Source of the DNA: Rhizobiales bacterium 64-17
GTDB lineage: Bacteria; Pseudomonadota; Alphaproteobacteria; Rhizobiales; Xanthobacteraceae
NCBI GenBank assembly: GCA_001899285.1
Contig: MKWA01000020.1
Coordinates: 1 to 64,000, forward strand
Direction: 5' to 3'
Length of the DNA: 64,000 bases
A program made the position numbers and the translations under genes. A model generated the notes under the pieces. The model ran no database searches. It saw only the letters and a list, made by a program, of their open reading frames with translations, and was not told where the DNA came from. This document shows, piece by piece, positions 1 to 8,557 of this stretch (position 1 is the stretch's first letter; each line of letters starts with the position of its first letter).

Positions 1-10
1 CGCTCCGTCC

Positions 11-31
11 CCCTCGATCAATCATCGAGGG
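11..31. repeat. Short perfect inverted repeat
   Basis: Arms CCCTCGAT (11-18) and ATCGAGGG (24-31) are perfectly complementary around a 5-nt spacer. There is no T-run, so it is not an obvious terminator. It lies at the window edge, so any parent element is cut off. Confidence 0.55.
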
Positions 32-191
32 ATGAGAACGACGGGCGCACCCGGCGCCGGCCAAACAATACGGGCGAACCCGCATGCCTGCATGCGGGCC
101 AGAAAAGATGACGCACGCCTTCATGTCATCGGCTGTTTGACAATCGCATCGGACGACAAGGGACCGCCGATACCGGGCGGGATATTTCAAC

Positions 192-287
192 CCGTTCGTC
201 CCCGCGAAAGCGGGGACTCAGGCTTTGCTGCATCGGGAATGTTGCAAAGAGAAAGACTGGATTTCCGCTTTCGCGGGAATGAACGGT
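192..287. repeat. Intergenic palindromic element with CCGCGAAAGCGG arms
   Basis: The left arm (about 192-213, core CCCGCGAAAGCGGG) is the near reverse complement of the right arm (about 265-286, core CCGCTTTCGCGGG), and both ends carry CCGTTC/GAACGG. Each core is itself palindromic. This looks like a MITE-like or REP-like intergenic element. I see no second full copy in the window. Confidence 0.65.
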
Positions 288-314
288 AGAGGCTATAGCG
301 CCTCACTCCATCAA

Positions 315-406
315 CCGTCATGGCCGCACTTGTTGCGGCCATCCATGTCTTGCTTTGCCCCGCAAAGATAAGTCGTGGATACGCGGAACAAGTCCGCGCA
401 TGACGG
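315..406. repeat. Intergenic palindromic element with CCGTCATG/CATGACGG ends
   Basis: The element opens with CCGTCATGGCCGC and closes with GCGCATGACGG. Inside are smaller hairpins such as GGCCGC...GCGGCC near 322-340 and GCGGAACAAGTCCGC near 383-397. The terminal complementarity suggests a mobile or recombinogenic intergenic repeat. Family assignment is inference. Confidence 0.6.
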
Positions 407-435
407 GGAGAGAGCGGAACCTAACTCTCACTCCG

Positions 436-579
436 CCTCATCCTGAGGAGCGGGCGCAGACCGCGTCTCGAAGGACGAGGCGGCCACAGCGCTACGCCGG
501 TCCCATGTTCTTTGACGCGATCCTGACGGTTCGCTTTGGTTCGAGACGCGATCCAAATGGATCGCTCCTCACCATGAGG
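436..579. repeat. Intergenic palindromic element, CCTCATCCTGAGG type
   Basis: Outer arms CCTCATCCTGAGGAGC (436-451) and GCTCCTCACCATGAGG (564-579) pair almost fully. Inner arms GCGTCTCGAA (463-472) and TTCGAGACGC (540-549) pair perfectly. The left end (from 424) resembles a degraded partial copy at 57601-57637, so the element is dispersed in this genome. Confidence 0.7.
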
Positions 580-620
580 CTCAGAGAGAGAAAGGTGCAG
601 GCTACTCCCAGCCGCAAGCC

Positions 621-2654
621 TCAGCGATTCGTCAAACGGTTCGCCTGTTCGACGATGCCGACGACGTCGGACATGATCCGGTTCAGCTCGAAATCCTTCG
701 GCGTATAGACGGCGGTGACTCCGTCTTTGGTCAGCGTCGCGGCATCCTCCGGCGGGATGATGCCACCGACGACGACCGGCACATCGCCGAGCCCGGCATC
801 TTTCAGCCGCGCCACCACGTCTTTCACCAGCGGCAGATGGCTGCCGGAGAGCACCGACAGGCCGATCACATGCGCCTGCTTGTCCTGCGCGGCGGAGACG
901 ATGTCTTCCGGCGTGAGGCGAATGCCGTCGTAAACGACCTGCATGCCGGCATCACGCGCGCGCACCGCAATCTGCTCGGCGCCGTTGGAGTGGCCGTCGA
1001 GGCCGGGCTTGCCGACCAGGAAGGTGAGGCGGCGGCCGAGCTTGCGCGACACGCGCTCGACATCGGCGCGGATTTCGTCGAGACCTTCCACGTCGTTGCG
1101 CATCGCCGCGCCGACGCCGGTCGGCGCGCGATACTCGCCGAACGCGTCGCGCAGCGCCCAGCCCCATTCACCGGTGGTGACGCCGGCTTTGGCGCAGGCG
1201 ATCGACGGCGGCATGATATTGGCGCCGCTTTTCGCCGCGCGCTTGAGGTCGTCGAGCGCGGCCTGCACCGCCTTGTCGTCGCGCGCCGCGCGCCAGGCAA
1301 CAAGCCGTTCGATCTGATCGCGCTCGGCGTCTGCGGACACGGTGAGGATCGCCTCGACGCCGCCGGTCAGCGGCGACGCCTCGCTTTCGATGAACCGGTT
1401 GACGCCGACGACGGTCTGCGCGCCGCGCTCGATCGCTTCGAGCCGCGCGGTGTTGCTCTCGACGAGTTGCCGCTTCATGTAGCCGCTCTCGACCGCCGTT
1501 ACCGCGCCGCCCATCTCGTCGATGCGGCGCAACTCCTCGCGTGCCTCGCGCTTGAGCTCTTCCACCTTGCGGTCGATCTCGGCGGAGCCGTCGAAGATAT
1601 CGCCGTAGTCGAGCAGGTCGGTTTCGTAGGCGAGGATCTGCTGCATGCGCAGCGACCATTGCTGGTCCCACGGGCGCGGCAGGCCGAGCGCTTCGTTCCA
1701 CGCCGGCAGTTGCACCGCGCGAGCGCGTGCCTTCTTCGACAATGTGACCGCCAGCATCTCGATCAGGATGCGCGCGACGTTGTTTTCCGGCTGTGGCTCG
1801 GTGAGGCCGAGAGAATTCACCTGCACGCCGTAGCGGAACAGCCGCTGCTTCGGATCGGCGACGCCGTAACGCTCGCGCGTGATTTCGTCCCACAGATCGA
1901 CGAAGGCGCGCATCTTGCAGATTTCGGTGACGAAGCGCAGCCCGGCGTTGACGAAGAACGAAATGCGGCCGACCACCTCGCCGAATTTCTCCGGCGTCAC
2001 TTCGCTCGACGCCTTCACCGTGTCGAGCACGGCGGTGGCGGTCGCGAGCGCGAACGCCAGTTCCTGCACCGGTGTCGCGCCGGCTTCCTGCAGGTGATAC
2101 GAGCACACATTCATCGGATTCCATTTCGGCAATTCCGATGTGGTGAAGATCGCCACGTCCTTGATCAGCCGCAGCGATGGCGCCGGCGGATAGACGTATG
2201 TGCCGCGCGAGAGATATTCCTTGATGATGTCGTTCTGGATCGTGCCGGTCAGCGATGTGCGCGGCGCGCCCTGTTCGTCGGCCACTGCGATGTAGAGCGC
2301 CATCAGCCATGCCGCGGTGGCATTGATGGTCATCGACGTGTTCATGGTCGCGAGCGGAATGCCGTCGAACAGCGCACGCATGTCGCCGAGATGACAGATC
2401 GGTACGCCGACCTTGCCGACCTCGCCGCGTGCCAGCACATGGTCGCTGTCGTATCCGGTCTGCGTCGGCAGATCGAACGCCACCGACAGGCCGGTCTGGC
2501 CTTTGGCGAGGTTCTTGCGATAGAGCGCGTTGGAGGCGGCGGCGGTGGAGTGGCCGGCGTAGGTTCGGAAAATCCAGGGCTTGTCCCGCGCCGGCGCGCG
2601 CGGGGCCGAACTCTGGTCAGCGGATCTGCGGTCGTTCGGCGTCTGGCCGGTCAT
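621..2654 (-). CDS. ecm: Ethylmalonyl-CoA mutase (B12-dependent, MeaA type)
   Basis: Coenzyme B12-dependent isomerase converting (2R)-ethylmalonyl-CoA to (2S)-methylsuccinyl-CoA in the ethylmalonyl-CoA pathway. The 677-residue product starts at the ATG giving MTGQTPND; a longer open frame upstream runs antiparallel through the next gene and is not used. The large mutase domain fills about residues 20-540 (RTYAGHSTAAASNALYR, AFDLPTQTGYDSDH). The C-terminal cobalamin-binding domain (about 540-670) has the base-off His motif DGHSNG, then GLSVLSGSH and VVVGG. The N-terminal signature is the MeaA/Ecm type rather than a classical methylmalonyl-CoA mutase, and ccr and mcd lie within 8 kb, which supports the ethylmalonyl assignment. 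It sits 38 nt downstream of the GT87 gene on the same strand. Substrate choice between Ecm and Mcm is family-based. Confidence 0.93.
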   Translation of the reverse strand: MTGQTPNDRRSADQSSAPRAPARDKPWIFRTYAGHSTAAASNALYRKNLAKGQTGLSVAFDLPTQTGYDSDHVLARGEVGKVGVPICHLGDMRALFDGIPLATMNTSMTINATAAWLMALYIAVADEQGAPRTSLTGTIQNDIIKEYLSRGTYVYPPAPSLRLIKDVAIFTTSELPKWNPMNVCSYHLQEAGATPVQELAFALATATAVLDTVKASSEVTPEKFGEVVGRISFFVNAGLRFVTEICKMRAFVDLWDEITRERYGVADPKQRLFRYGVQVNSLGLTEPQPENNVARILIEMLAVTLSKKARARAVQLPAWNEALGLPRPWDQQWSLRMQQILAYETDLLDYGDIFDGSAEIDRKVEELKREAREELRRIDEMGGAVTAVESGYMKRQLVESNTARLEAIERGAQTVVGVNRFIESEASPLTGGVEAILTVSADAERDQIERLVAWRAARDDKAVQAALDDLKRAAKSGANIMPPSIACAKAGVTTGEWGWALRDAFGEYRAPTGVGAAMRNDVEGLDEIRADVERVSRKLGRRLTFLVGKPGLDGHSNGAEQIAVRARDAGMQVVYDGIRLTPEDIVSAAQDKQAHVIGLSVLSGSHLPLVKDVVARLKDAGLGDVPVVVGGIIPPEDAATLTKDGVTAVYTPKDFELNRIMSDVVGIVEQANRLTNR

Positions 2655-2692
2655 GCCTGTACCCTTGTCCAGGGGACAGTGTGGCCCGACTT

Positions 2693-3913
2693 CTATTGCG
2701 TTGCAACATGCCGAGGCTGCGCCGCCCCTGCGACTTCGGTCTGATGCCGGGCGCCCCGAAGCAGCCGCTGTACGATCAGCGCCGCGACCAGCAGGGTCGC
2801 GATCAGGCCGACGTGTGTCGTCACATAGGGAAACACCAGGATCGCGATCACCGCGAGGCCGAGCAACGCCGCTTCGCCGCGCGACGGCAGGGCGTCGCGG
2901 ATCAGGAACGCGACGGCGACCGCGAGGATCACGAGGTCGTACATGTAAAGGTATGGCGTCGCGAGAACCGTGCCGGTGGCAAGTGTCGCGGCTTTGAGCG
3001 CGTGCGGCGCGCGGCTGCGCCAGACGACGATCACGGCGAGCGCGGCGATGGCCGTCGTTAGACCTTGTAGCGTCCACGCCAACGTCATGTCGCCGCCATG
3101 CGCGCGCACCAGTCCGAACACGCTTTGCAGCCGATTGAGATCGGCGAGCCCCTGACGCAGCACGATATCGCTCGTGTGGCCGAGCCCGTCGAGGAACGCG
3201 ACCCATGGTGCTGTGCCGAATGCCACGAGCGATGCGAGTGCCATGACGATCGCGGTCGCCGCGGCGACAGCGATCGTTCGCCACTGGCCGGCGGCCATCA
3301 ACGCCAGCGGAAACAGCAATCCGAATTGGGGCTTGTAAGTGAGCAGTCCGAGGCACAACCCGGCCACAAGCGGTCGTGTCGGAAGCGTCAGCAGCGTCGC
3401 GCCGATCAAAGCTGCGGTGAAGCAGCCGTTCTGCCCGGCGGTGGCGTTCCAGACGAGGGCCGGCCAGGCGAGCGCGACGATCAAAGGCGCGCGTGGCCGC
3501 AGGATCGCGCCGACCACGATGAGATAAGCCGCGAGAGTAATGGCGAGCCAGCCCGTCAGTGCGACGCTGTAGGGCAGCATCGCCAGCCCGGCGGCAACCG
3601 CTAGGAACGGCGGCGGATAATGCCAACCGTAATAGTCGGGAAAATCGTAGCCGAGCGCGCGGACTTCGGCGATCTTGTGCAGCGTCCAGTTATAGGCGTC
3701 GGCGGCAACGCCTTGTCGCACCAGATCGCCCGCGGCCCAGACATTGACGAAGTCGTTGGCGATCGGCCGGCCGAGCGGATCGGCAAGCCACTGGCCGCCA
3801 TGCCAGGCCCCGAACAAGACGGTCGCATAGCCGCACACCAAGGCGATGGCGACGACCGAGAGCAGGCGGCGCGGTGAGGGAGGCGGTGAGGGGGAAAGAC
3901 CGGCGGAGGTCAT
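2693..3913 (-). CDS. GT87/DUF2029-family integral membrane glycosyltransferase
   Basis: Polytopic membrane protein of about 406 residues with roughly ten hydrophobic segments. The early loop NDFVNVWAAGDLV, then YPPPFL and the later TYKPQ motif, are typical of GT87/DUF2029 polyprenyl-phosphate-sugar-dependent mannosyltransferase-like proteins. The acidic residue of NDFVNVW is the expected catalytic position by family analogy. An upstream GTG at 3925 is also possible; I chose the ATG at 3913. The gene is on the same strand as ecm, 38 nt upstream of it, and divergent from ccr, so it may be cotranscribed with ecm, although no metabolic link is apparent. The acceptor glycan is unknown. Confidence 0.8.
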   Translation of the reverse strand: MTSAGLSPSPPPSPRRLLSVVAIALVCGYATVLFGAWHGGQWLADPLGRPIANDFVNVWAAGDLVRQGVAADAYNWTLHKIAEVRALGYDFPDYYGWHYPPPFLAVAAGLAMLPYSVALTGWLAITLAAYLIVVGAILRPRAPLIVALAWPALVWNATAGQNGCFTAALIGATLLTLPTRPLVAGLCLGLLTYKPQFGLLFPLALMAAGQWRTIAVAAATAIVMALASLVAFGTAPWVAFLDGLGHTSDIVLRQGLADLNRLQSVFGLVRAHGGDMTLAWTLQGLTTAIAALAVIVVWRSRAPHALKAATLATGTVLATPYLYMYDLVILAVAVAFLIRDALPSRGEAALLGLAVIAILVFPYVTTHVGLIATLLVAALIVQRLLRGARHQTEVAGAAQPRHVATQ

Positions 3914-4043
3914 ATTGGCCGGCACGATAAGTCGCGGCGCTTGCGGAACCCTTAAATAGTCGCGCTATGACCAAAAGATATGTTGCGGCGCAATATCAGG
4001 TCCGGCAGACTGATGCGACCTACGCCAGGGAGGAGCGAATACC

Positions 4044-5318
4044 ATGCCGGCATCCGCGCAAGCGAACCTCAAGGCCGTGAAAGACCTCTACGATATCGGC
4101 GAAATCCCGCCGCTGGGGCATGTGCCGAGCAAGATGCACGCTTGGGTCATCCGGCAGGACCGGCACGGCCCACCCGAGCAGGCGATGCAGCTCGAAGTGG
4201 TGCCGACCTGGCAACTCGGCGAGGAGGATGTGCTGGTCCTCGTGATGGCGGCGGGCGTGAATTACAACGGGATCTGGGCCGGGCTTGGCCAGCCGATCAC
4301 CCCGTTCAACGTCCACAAGCAGCCGTTCCACATCGCTGGCTCAGACGCCTCAGGCGTGGTCTGGGCGGTCGGCAGCAAGGTGAGGCGGTGGAAGGTCGGC
4401 GACGAGGTCATTGTCCACTGTAACCAGGACGACGGTGACGACGAGGATTGCAACGGCGGCGACCCGCTGCTGTCGCCGTCGCAGCGCATCTGGGGTTACG
4501 AGACGCCGGACGGTTCGTTCGCGCAGTTCTGCCGCGTGCAGTCGCGGCAGTTGATGCTGAAGCCGCCGCATCTCACCTGGGAAGAGAGCGCCTGCTACAC
4601 GCTGACCTTGGCGACCGCTTATCGCATGCTATTCGGCCATTCGCCGCACACCATGAAGCCCGGCGACAACATTCTCGTCTGGGGCGCGTCGGGCGGCCTC
4701 GGTGTGTTCGGCATCCAGCTCGCGGCGGCGTCCGGCGCCAACGCGATCGGTGTCGTCTCCGACGAGTCGAAGAAGCAATATGTGATGGACCTTGGCGCCA
4801 AGGGGGTCATCAACCGCAAAGACTTCAACTGCTGGGGTCAACTGCCGCAGGTCAATTCGCCAGAATTCGCCGAATGGGCCAAGGAGGCGCGGCGCTTCGG
4901 CAAAGCGATTTGGGATATTACCGGCAAACGCGACGTCGACATCGTGTTCGAGCATCCGGGCGAAGCGACATTCCCGGTGTCGTCGATGGTGGTGAAGCGC
5001 GGTGGCATGGTGGTGTTCTGCGCCGGCACGACCGGCTTCAACATTACCTTCGACGCGCGTTACGTCTGGATGCGGCAGAAGCGCATCCAGGGCTCGCACT
5101 TCGCGCATCTGAAACAGGCATCGGCCGCCAACCAGTTCGTGCTGGAACGCCGTATCGATCCGTGCATGAGCAAGGTGTTTTCGTGGAAGGAGATCCCGAA
5201 GGCGCACACCATGATGTGGAAGAACCAGCATCCGCCGGGCAACATGTCGGTGATGGTGAACGCGGCGAGCGAAGGTCTGCGCAGTTTTGACGACGTGCTC
5301 GACGCGCAGGCGGGCTGA
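4044..5318 (+). CDS. ccrA: Crotonyl-CoA carboxylase/reductase
   Basis: Reductive carboxylation of crotonyl-CoA with NADPH and CO2 to ethylmalonyl-CoA, the committed step of the ethylmalonyl-CoA pathway. The 424-residue product is an MDR-superfamily enzyme: GroES-like N-terminal half, then a Rossmann segment at about residue 215 (GASGGLGVFGIQLAAASGA). The insert rich in acidic residues (CNQDDGDDEDCNGGDP), the GYETPDGSFAQF stretch and the KRIQGSHFAHL stretch are hallmarks of Ccr rather than plain enoyl reductases; the His in the last stretch is the likely CO2-pocket residue by family comparison. A strong ribosome site (GGGAGGAG) precedes the ATG. The gene is divergent from the GT87-ecm unit, with the shared control region at about 3914-4043. 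Confidence 0.95.
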   Translation: MPASAQANLKAVKDLYDIGEIPPLGHVPSKMHAWVIRQDRHGPPEQAMQLEVVPTWQLGEEDVLVLVMAAGVNYNGIWAGLGQPITPFNVHKQPFHIAGSDASGVVWAVGSKVRRWKVGDEVIVHCNQDDGDDEDCNGGDPLLSPSQRIWGYETPDGSFAQFCRVQSRQLMLKPPHLTWEESACYTLTLATAYRMLFGHSPHTMKPGDNILVWGASGGLGVFGIQLAAASGANAIGVVSDESKKQYVMDLGAKGVINRKDFNCWGQLPQVNSPEFAEWAKEARRFGKAIWDITGKRDVDIVFEHPGEATFPVSSMVVKRGGMVVFCAGTTGFNITFDARYVWMRQKRIQGSHFAHLKQASAANQFVLERRIDPCMSKVFSWKEIPKAHTMMWKNQHPPGNMSVMVNAASEGLRSFDDVLDAQAG

Positions 5319-5321
5319 ATT

Positions 5322-6275
5322 CTAAGGCGGCGTTTTTTCCGTCGCCCTGTCGGTCTGCGGCTTGCGCCGGCGGCGCCGGCGTGGAACGTGGGCTCCGGCG
5401 TCGGCGGGTTTGCGCCGGGCGAGACGGGCCTTCTCGCGTTGCTGCGCCCGCATCGCCAGCACCGAATTGAGTTCGCCGCCGTAGATGAAGATCGACGCGC
5501 AAATATAAAGAAAGATCAGCGCGACCATCGCCGACGCGAGGCCGGCATACATGGTCACATAGCCGTAGGCGAATTCCGCCAGATAGCGGCCGAACACCGC
5601 GCCGGAAATCAGCCACAGCACCAGCGTCGCGACCACGCCCGGCGCGATCTGCCGGAAGCCGCGGCGGCCCGACGGCAACCATAAATGCACGATCACCAGC
5701 GCGATGATCAGCACGATGGCGGCGACGGAAAACCGTACTACGGTAATCAGGTCGCCGAACTGGGCAAGGCCGGGAATATATTTGCGCAACTGCGCAAGGA
5801 TGAACGGCGCCAGCACCACCAGGAACGAGAATGCGATCAGGGCAATCGCGCCGAGGATGACATAGCCGATCGATTCCGCGCGCAGCCACCAGATCGAGCG
5901 CGGCTCCGAGAGGTTGTAGGCACGGTTGAGGCCGATGCGCAGGCTTTCGACGCCGCTCGAAGCGAAGTAAAGCGCAAAGACCACGCCGAAGGTGAGCACG
6001 CTGCCGCTAAGGCTGGTCAGTACGCCGTGGATGTCGCGCGCCAGGGGCGCTGCCACCGCGGGCGGCCAGGCTTCGAGCAGGATCTTGGCGGCCTCGTCGG
6101 CCAGTTGCGGCGAGCCGAAGAAGAAACCGGCAAGCGCGGTGACGACGATCAGGAACGGAAACAGCGACATCAGGGTGGACAGTGCGATGTGGCTGGCGAT
6201 CGCCCAGCCGTCGTCCGCCAGAAACGCATAGAATGCGTCGGCGGTCACATTCCAGATGCGGCGTAAAACAAGCAA
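5322..6275 (-). CDS. YihY/BrkB-family inner membrane protein
   Basis: Product of 317 residues with about six transmembrane segments and the YihY core (ALSTLMSLFPFLIV near the start, then GLASAMVALIFLYICASIFIYGGELN near the end). The C-terminus is a highly basic tail (RRRRRRK). The family was once called ribonuclease BN but is now seen as membrane proteins of unclear, possibly transport, role. The start used is TTG at 6275, preceded by GAGGAA a few bases upstream; a GTG at about 6248 is an alternative. It is convergent with ccr with only a 3-nt gap, so the two 3' ends almost touch. Confidence 0.85.
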   Translation of the reverse strand: MLVLRRIWNVTADAFYAFLADDGWAIASHIALSTLMSLFPFLIVVTALAGFFFGSPQLADEAAKILLEAWPPAVAAPLARDIHGVLTSLSGSVLTFGVVFALYFASSGVESLRIGLNRAYNLSEPRSIWWLRAESIGYVILGAIALIAFSFLVVLAPFILAQLRKYIPGLAQFGDLITVVRFSVAAIVLIIALVIVHLWLPSGRRGFRQIAPGVVATLVLWLISGAVFGRYLAEFAYGYVTMYAGLASAMVALIFLYICASIFIYGGELNSVLAMRAQQREKARLARRKPADAGAHVPRRRRRRKPQTDRATEKTPP

Positions 6276-6362
6276 AGGTTCCTCGCGAGTCCGCTAACGC
6301 GCGACCGTCCGATTTGTTGCAGCAACCCCGTCACCCGAATGCTGCGTCGCGCGCCGTGCAGG

Positions 6363-8357
6363 TCAGGCGGCCCGCACGTCGTCCAGGAACCGGCGGATTT
6401 CCGCGTCGAGCTTCTCCGCGTCCACCGCCAGCGCGTCGGCGAGGCTTTTCACGTCGGTTGCCGTGGTCCGCGCTTCGACGCTGGCATCGGACACGCGGCT
6501 CATGGCTTCGGCGCCGGTCTGGGCATCGCCCGAGGCGCGCGCGACGCCTTCGGCGATGGTCGAGACCGCAGCATTCTGCTGCTCGACGGTGGCGGCGACC
6601 GTGGTCGCGATCGACGACATATCGGTGATGATGCTGTTGACCTGCTCGATCGCCTGCGTGGCGTCGGCGGTGGCGGACTGAATCGCGCCGACCTGACTGG
6701 CGATGTCCTCGGTGGCTTTCGCGGTCTGCGCGGCGAGCGATTTCACCTCCGCGGCGACCACGGCAAAACCTTTGCCGGCCTCGCCGGCGCGCGCCGCCTC
6801 GATGGTGGCGTTGAGCGCGAGCAGATTGGTCTGGCCGGCGATGGCCTGGATCAGGCCGATGACTTCGCCGATCCGCGTCGCGGCGCTGCCCAGTTCCGAC
6901 ATGGTGTTGACGGTGCGCCGCGATTCCGCGACGGCGCGCGCCGCCACCTTGGTCGAGGTCGCCGCCTGGCTCGCGATCTCGCCGATCGAAGCGGCCAGCT
7001 CCTCGACCGAACTTGCTGCGGTCGAGACGTTGGCCGACGCGGCATTGGCATGGTCTTCCGCCGAACGTGTTTCCAGCGAGACGGTGTCGGCGGCGTTGTT
7101 GAGATTGGTGGAGGCGTTTTCGAGGCGGGTCGCGGCGTCGCGCAGCCGCGCCAGCGCGCGATCCACCGACGTCTCGAACGCGGCGATGGTAGTGGTGATC
7201 GCTTCCGTGCGTTTCTCGCGCGCGGCGCTGAGTTGCACCTGTGTGCCGGCGAGCTTTTCGCGCTCGATCATGGTGTCGCGGAAGAAGATCACGGTGCGCG
7301 CCATATCGCCGATCTGGTCGCGCAGCCTCGTCGCCGGAATTCGCACGGCGGTGTCGCCCGATGCCAGTACGTTCATGGCGCGTGCGAGGCCGGCCAGCGG
7401 CCTGACGATGCTGCGGCCGATCAGCCAGCTCACGATCAGGCCGAGCGCGATGACGGCAATGCTGACGGCAATGATTGTCGTTTTGGTGTATTTCTGCGAC
7501 GCGACCAGCGCCGCTGCGGCGGCCTCGCCGCCCTGATGCGCGATCTGGATGATGTGGTCCGCTTTCGGCATCATCCGCTCGCTGTCCCGATCGATGATCG
7601 CCCGCAGCGGATAAGCGGCATTCTGCGCGTCAGCCCAGCGCGCGAAGGTGTCGGCGTAGGTCTTCACCTGTTTTTCGAGGTCGGTCTTCATCTCCGATGT
7701 GCCATCGACATCGGCGAATTTGGCGACGAATTTCTTGTATTGCTCGAAGAATGGCTGCCGGAAATATTCGCGCTGCGCCGCCCGATAGCTGCTTTCGTAG
7801 CGGCGCATCACCAGCAGGGATTTCAGCAGGTCGTCGGCGCTCGCACTGTCGAGCCAGGATGCGGATGTGTCGTTGATGATGCGCTCGACCGAGTTGGCAG
7901 CGCGCTGCAATTCGCCCTGGATGCCCTTGGCGTCGTCGAAGCCGAGTTCTTCCTGCGCGGCGACTAGTTTGTGGAAATTGTCGAGCAGTGTCACGACATC
8001 GTCGCGCAGCGTGACGATCTCTCCGAGCTGCTCCGCATCCGCAGTCGCGACCAGTTTGTCGATGCTCTCGATTGTCGCCTTCTCAGCGGTCTCGAACTGG
8101 CGCACTGCGTCGTAGTTCGGCGCCACGACGAAATCCTTGGCGTGGAAGCGCATGGCGGTGATGGTCGCCTTGAAGTCGCGGCTGTTGTCGGCGAGTTCGC
8201 CCGAGCGCCGCGCGGCGCGCATGGCTTCGTCGACGGCGCGCTCGCTGGACATGAAGGTCATGCCGTTCGCGAGAAAGCCGATCACGGGGATCAGCGCGAT
8301 GAAAACGATCCGCGCCCGGACCGAGAGCGAGGAGACCAGATGGTTGAATAGCCGCAT
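6363..8357 (-). CDS. Methyl-accepting chemotaxis protein
   Basis: Transmembrane chemoreceptor of about 664 residues. TM1 is near residues 13-33 ([17 protein letters not shown]). A helical periplasmic sensor of about 260 residues follows, then TM2 near 295-318 ([19 protein letters not shown]), a HAMP linker ([20 protein letters not shown]) and a signalling domain with the conserved hairpin tip ([18 protein letters not shown], then [13 protein letters not shown]). No C-terminal CheR/CheB tether pentapeptide is seen. The ATG at 8357 is preferred over an upstream GTG at 8372. No che or fla genes lie nearby, so it is an orphan receptor; its ligand is unknown. Confidence 0.92.
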   Translation of the reverse strand: MRLFNHLVSSLSVRARIVFIALIPVIGFLANGMTFMSSERAVDEAMRAARRSGELADNSRDFKATITAMRFHAKDFVVAPNYDAVRQFETAEKATIESIDKLVATADAEQLGEIVTLRDDVVTLLDNFHKLVAAQEELGFDDAKGIQGELQRAANSVERIINDTSASWLDSASADDLLKSLLVMRRYESSYRAAQREYFRQPFFEQYKKFVAKFADVDGTSEMKTDLEKQVKTYADTFARWADAQNAAYPLRAIIDRDSERMMPKADHIIQIAHQGGEAAAAALVASQKYTKTTIIAVSIAVIALGLIVSWLIGRSIVRPLAGLARAMNVLASGDTAVRIPATRLRDQIGDMARTVIFFRDTMIEREKLAGTQVQLSAAREKRTEAITTTIAAFETSVDRALARLRDAATRLENASTNLNNAADTVSLETRSAEDHANAASANVSTAASSVEELAASIGEIASQAATSTKVAARAVAESRRTVNTMSELGSAATRIGEVIGLIQAIAGQTNLLALNATIEAARAGEAGKGFAVVAAEVKSLAAQTAKATEDIASQVGAIQSATADATQAIEQVNSIITDMSSIATTVAATVEQQNAAVSTIAEGVARASGDAQTGAEAMSRVSDASVEARTTATDVKSLADALAVDAEKLDAEIRRFLDDVRAA

Positions 8358-8557
8358 GGTGCCCCAGGACACGAGAAACGCGGCCAGGTTGCCGCCCCGC
8401 CCTAAAGAAACCGAAGATGGTTAATTTGTCGCAAAGGCCGGTTTTCCTTAAGCTTTTTCGGTCACAACCGGCCCACTAAAGACTGCAACCGGCGCCGTTG
8501 ATTTTGTGCGGCGCACAAGCCACTGTCTGCCGTCTTTCCCAGTCGCAAAGGACGCCC

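Larger units (their letters stand above)
1..620. other. Non-coding region made of inverted-repeat elements
   Basis: This stretch downstream of ecm has no convincing gene. It contains four separate inverted-repeat units (listed individually) at about 11-31, 192-287, 315-406 and 436-579. Short open frames here are read through these repeats and have no recognisable protein features. The dense packing of different repeat families suggests a gene-poor insertion zone beside the ecm terminus. Confidence 0.7.

Noticed and set aside
32-708. Two short open frames near the window start
   Set aside because: They read through inverted-repeat elements and have no ribosome site or protein features.
837-2744. 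635-codon open frame on the plus strand
   Set aside because: It lies antisense to ecm, whose protein is clearly recognisable. Its translation is Arg/His-rich with no family features, as expected for shadow frames in GC-rich DNA.
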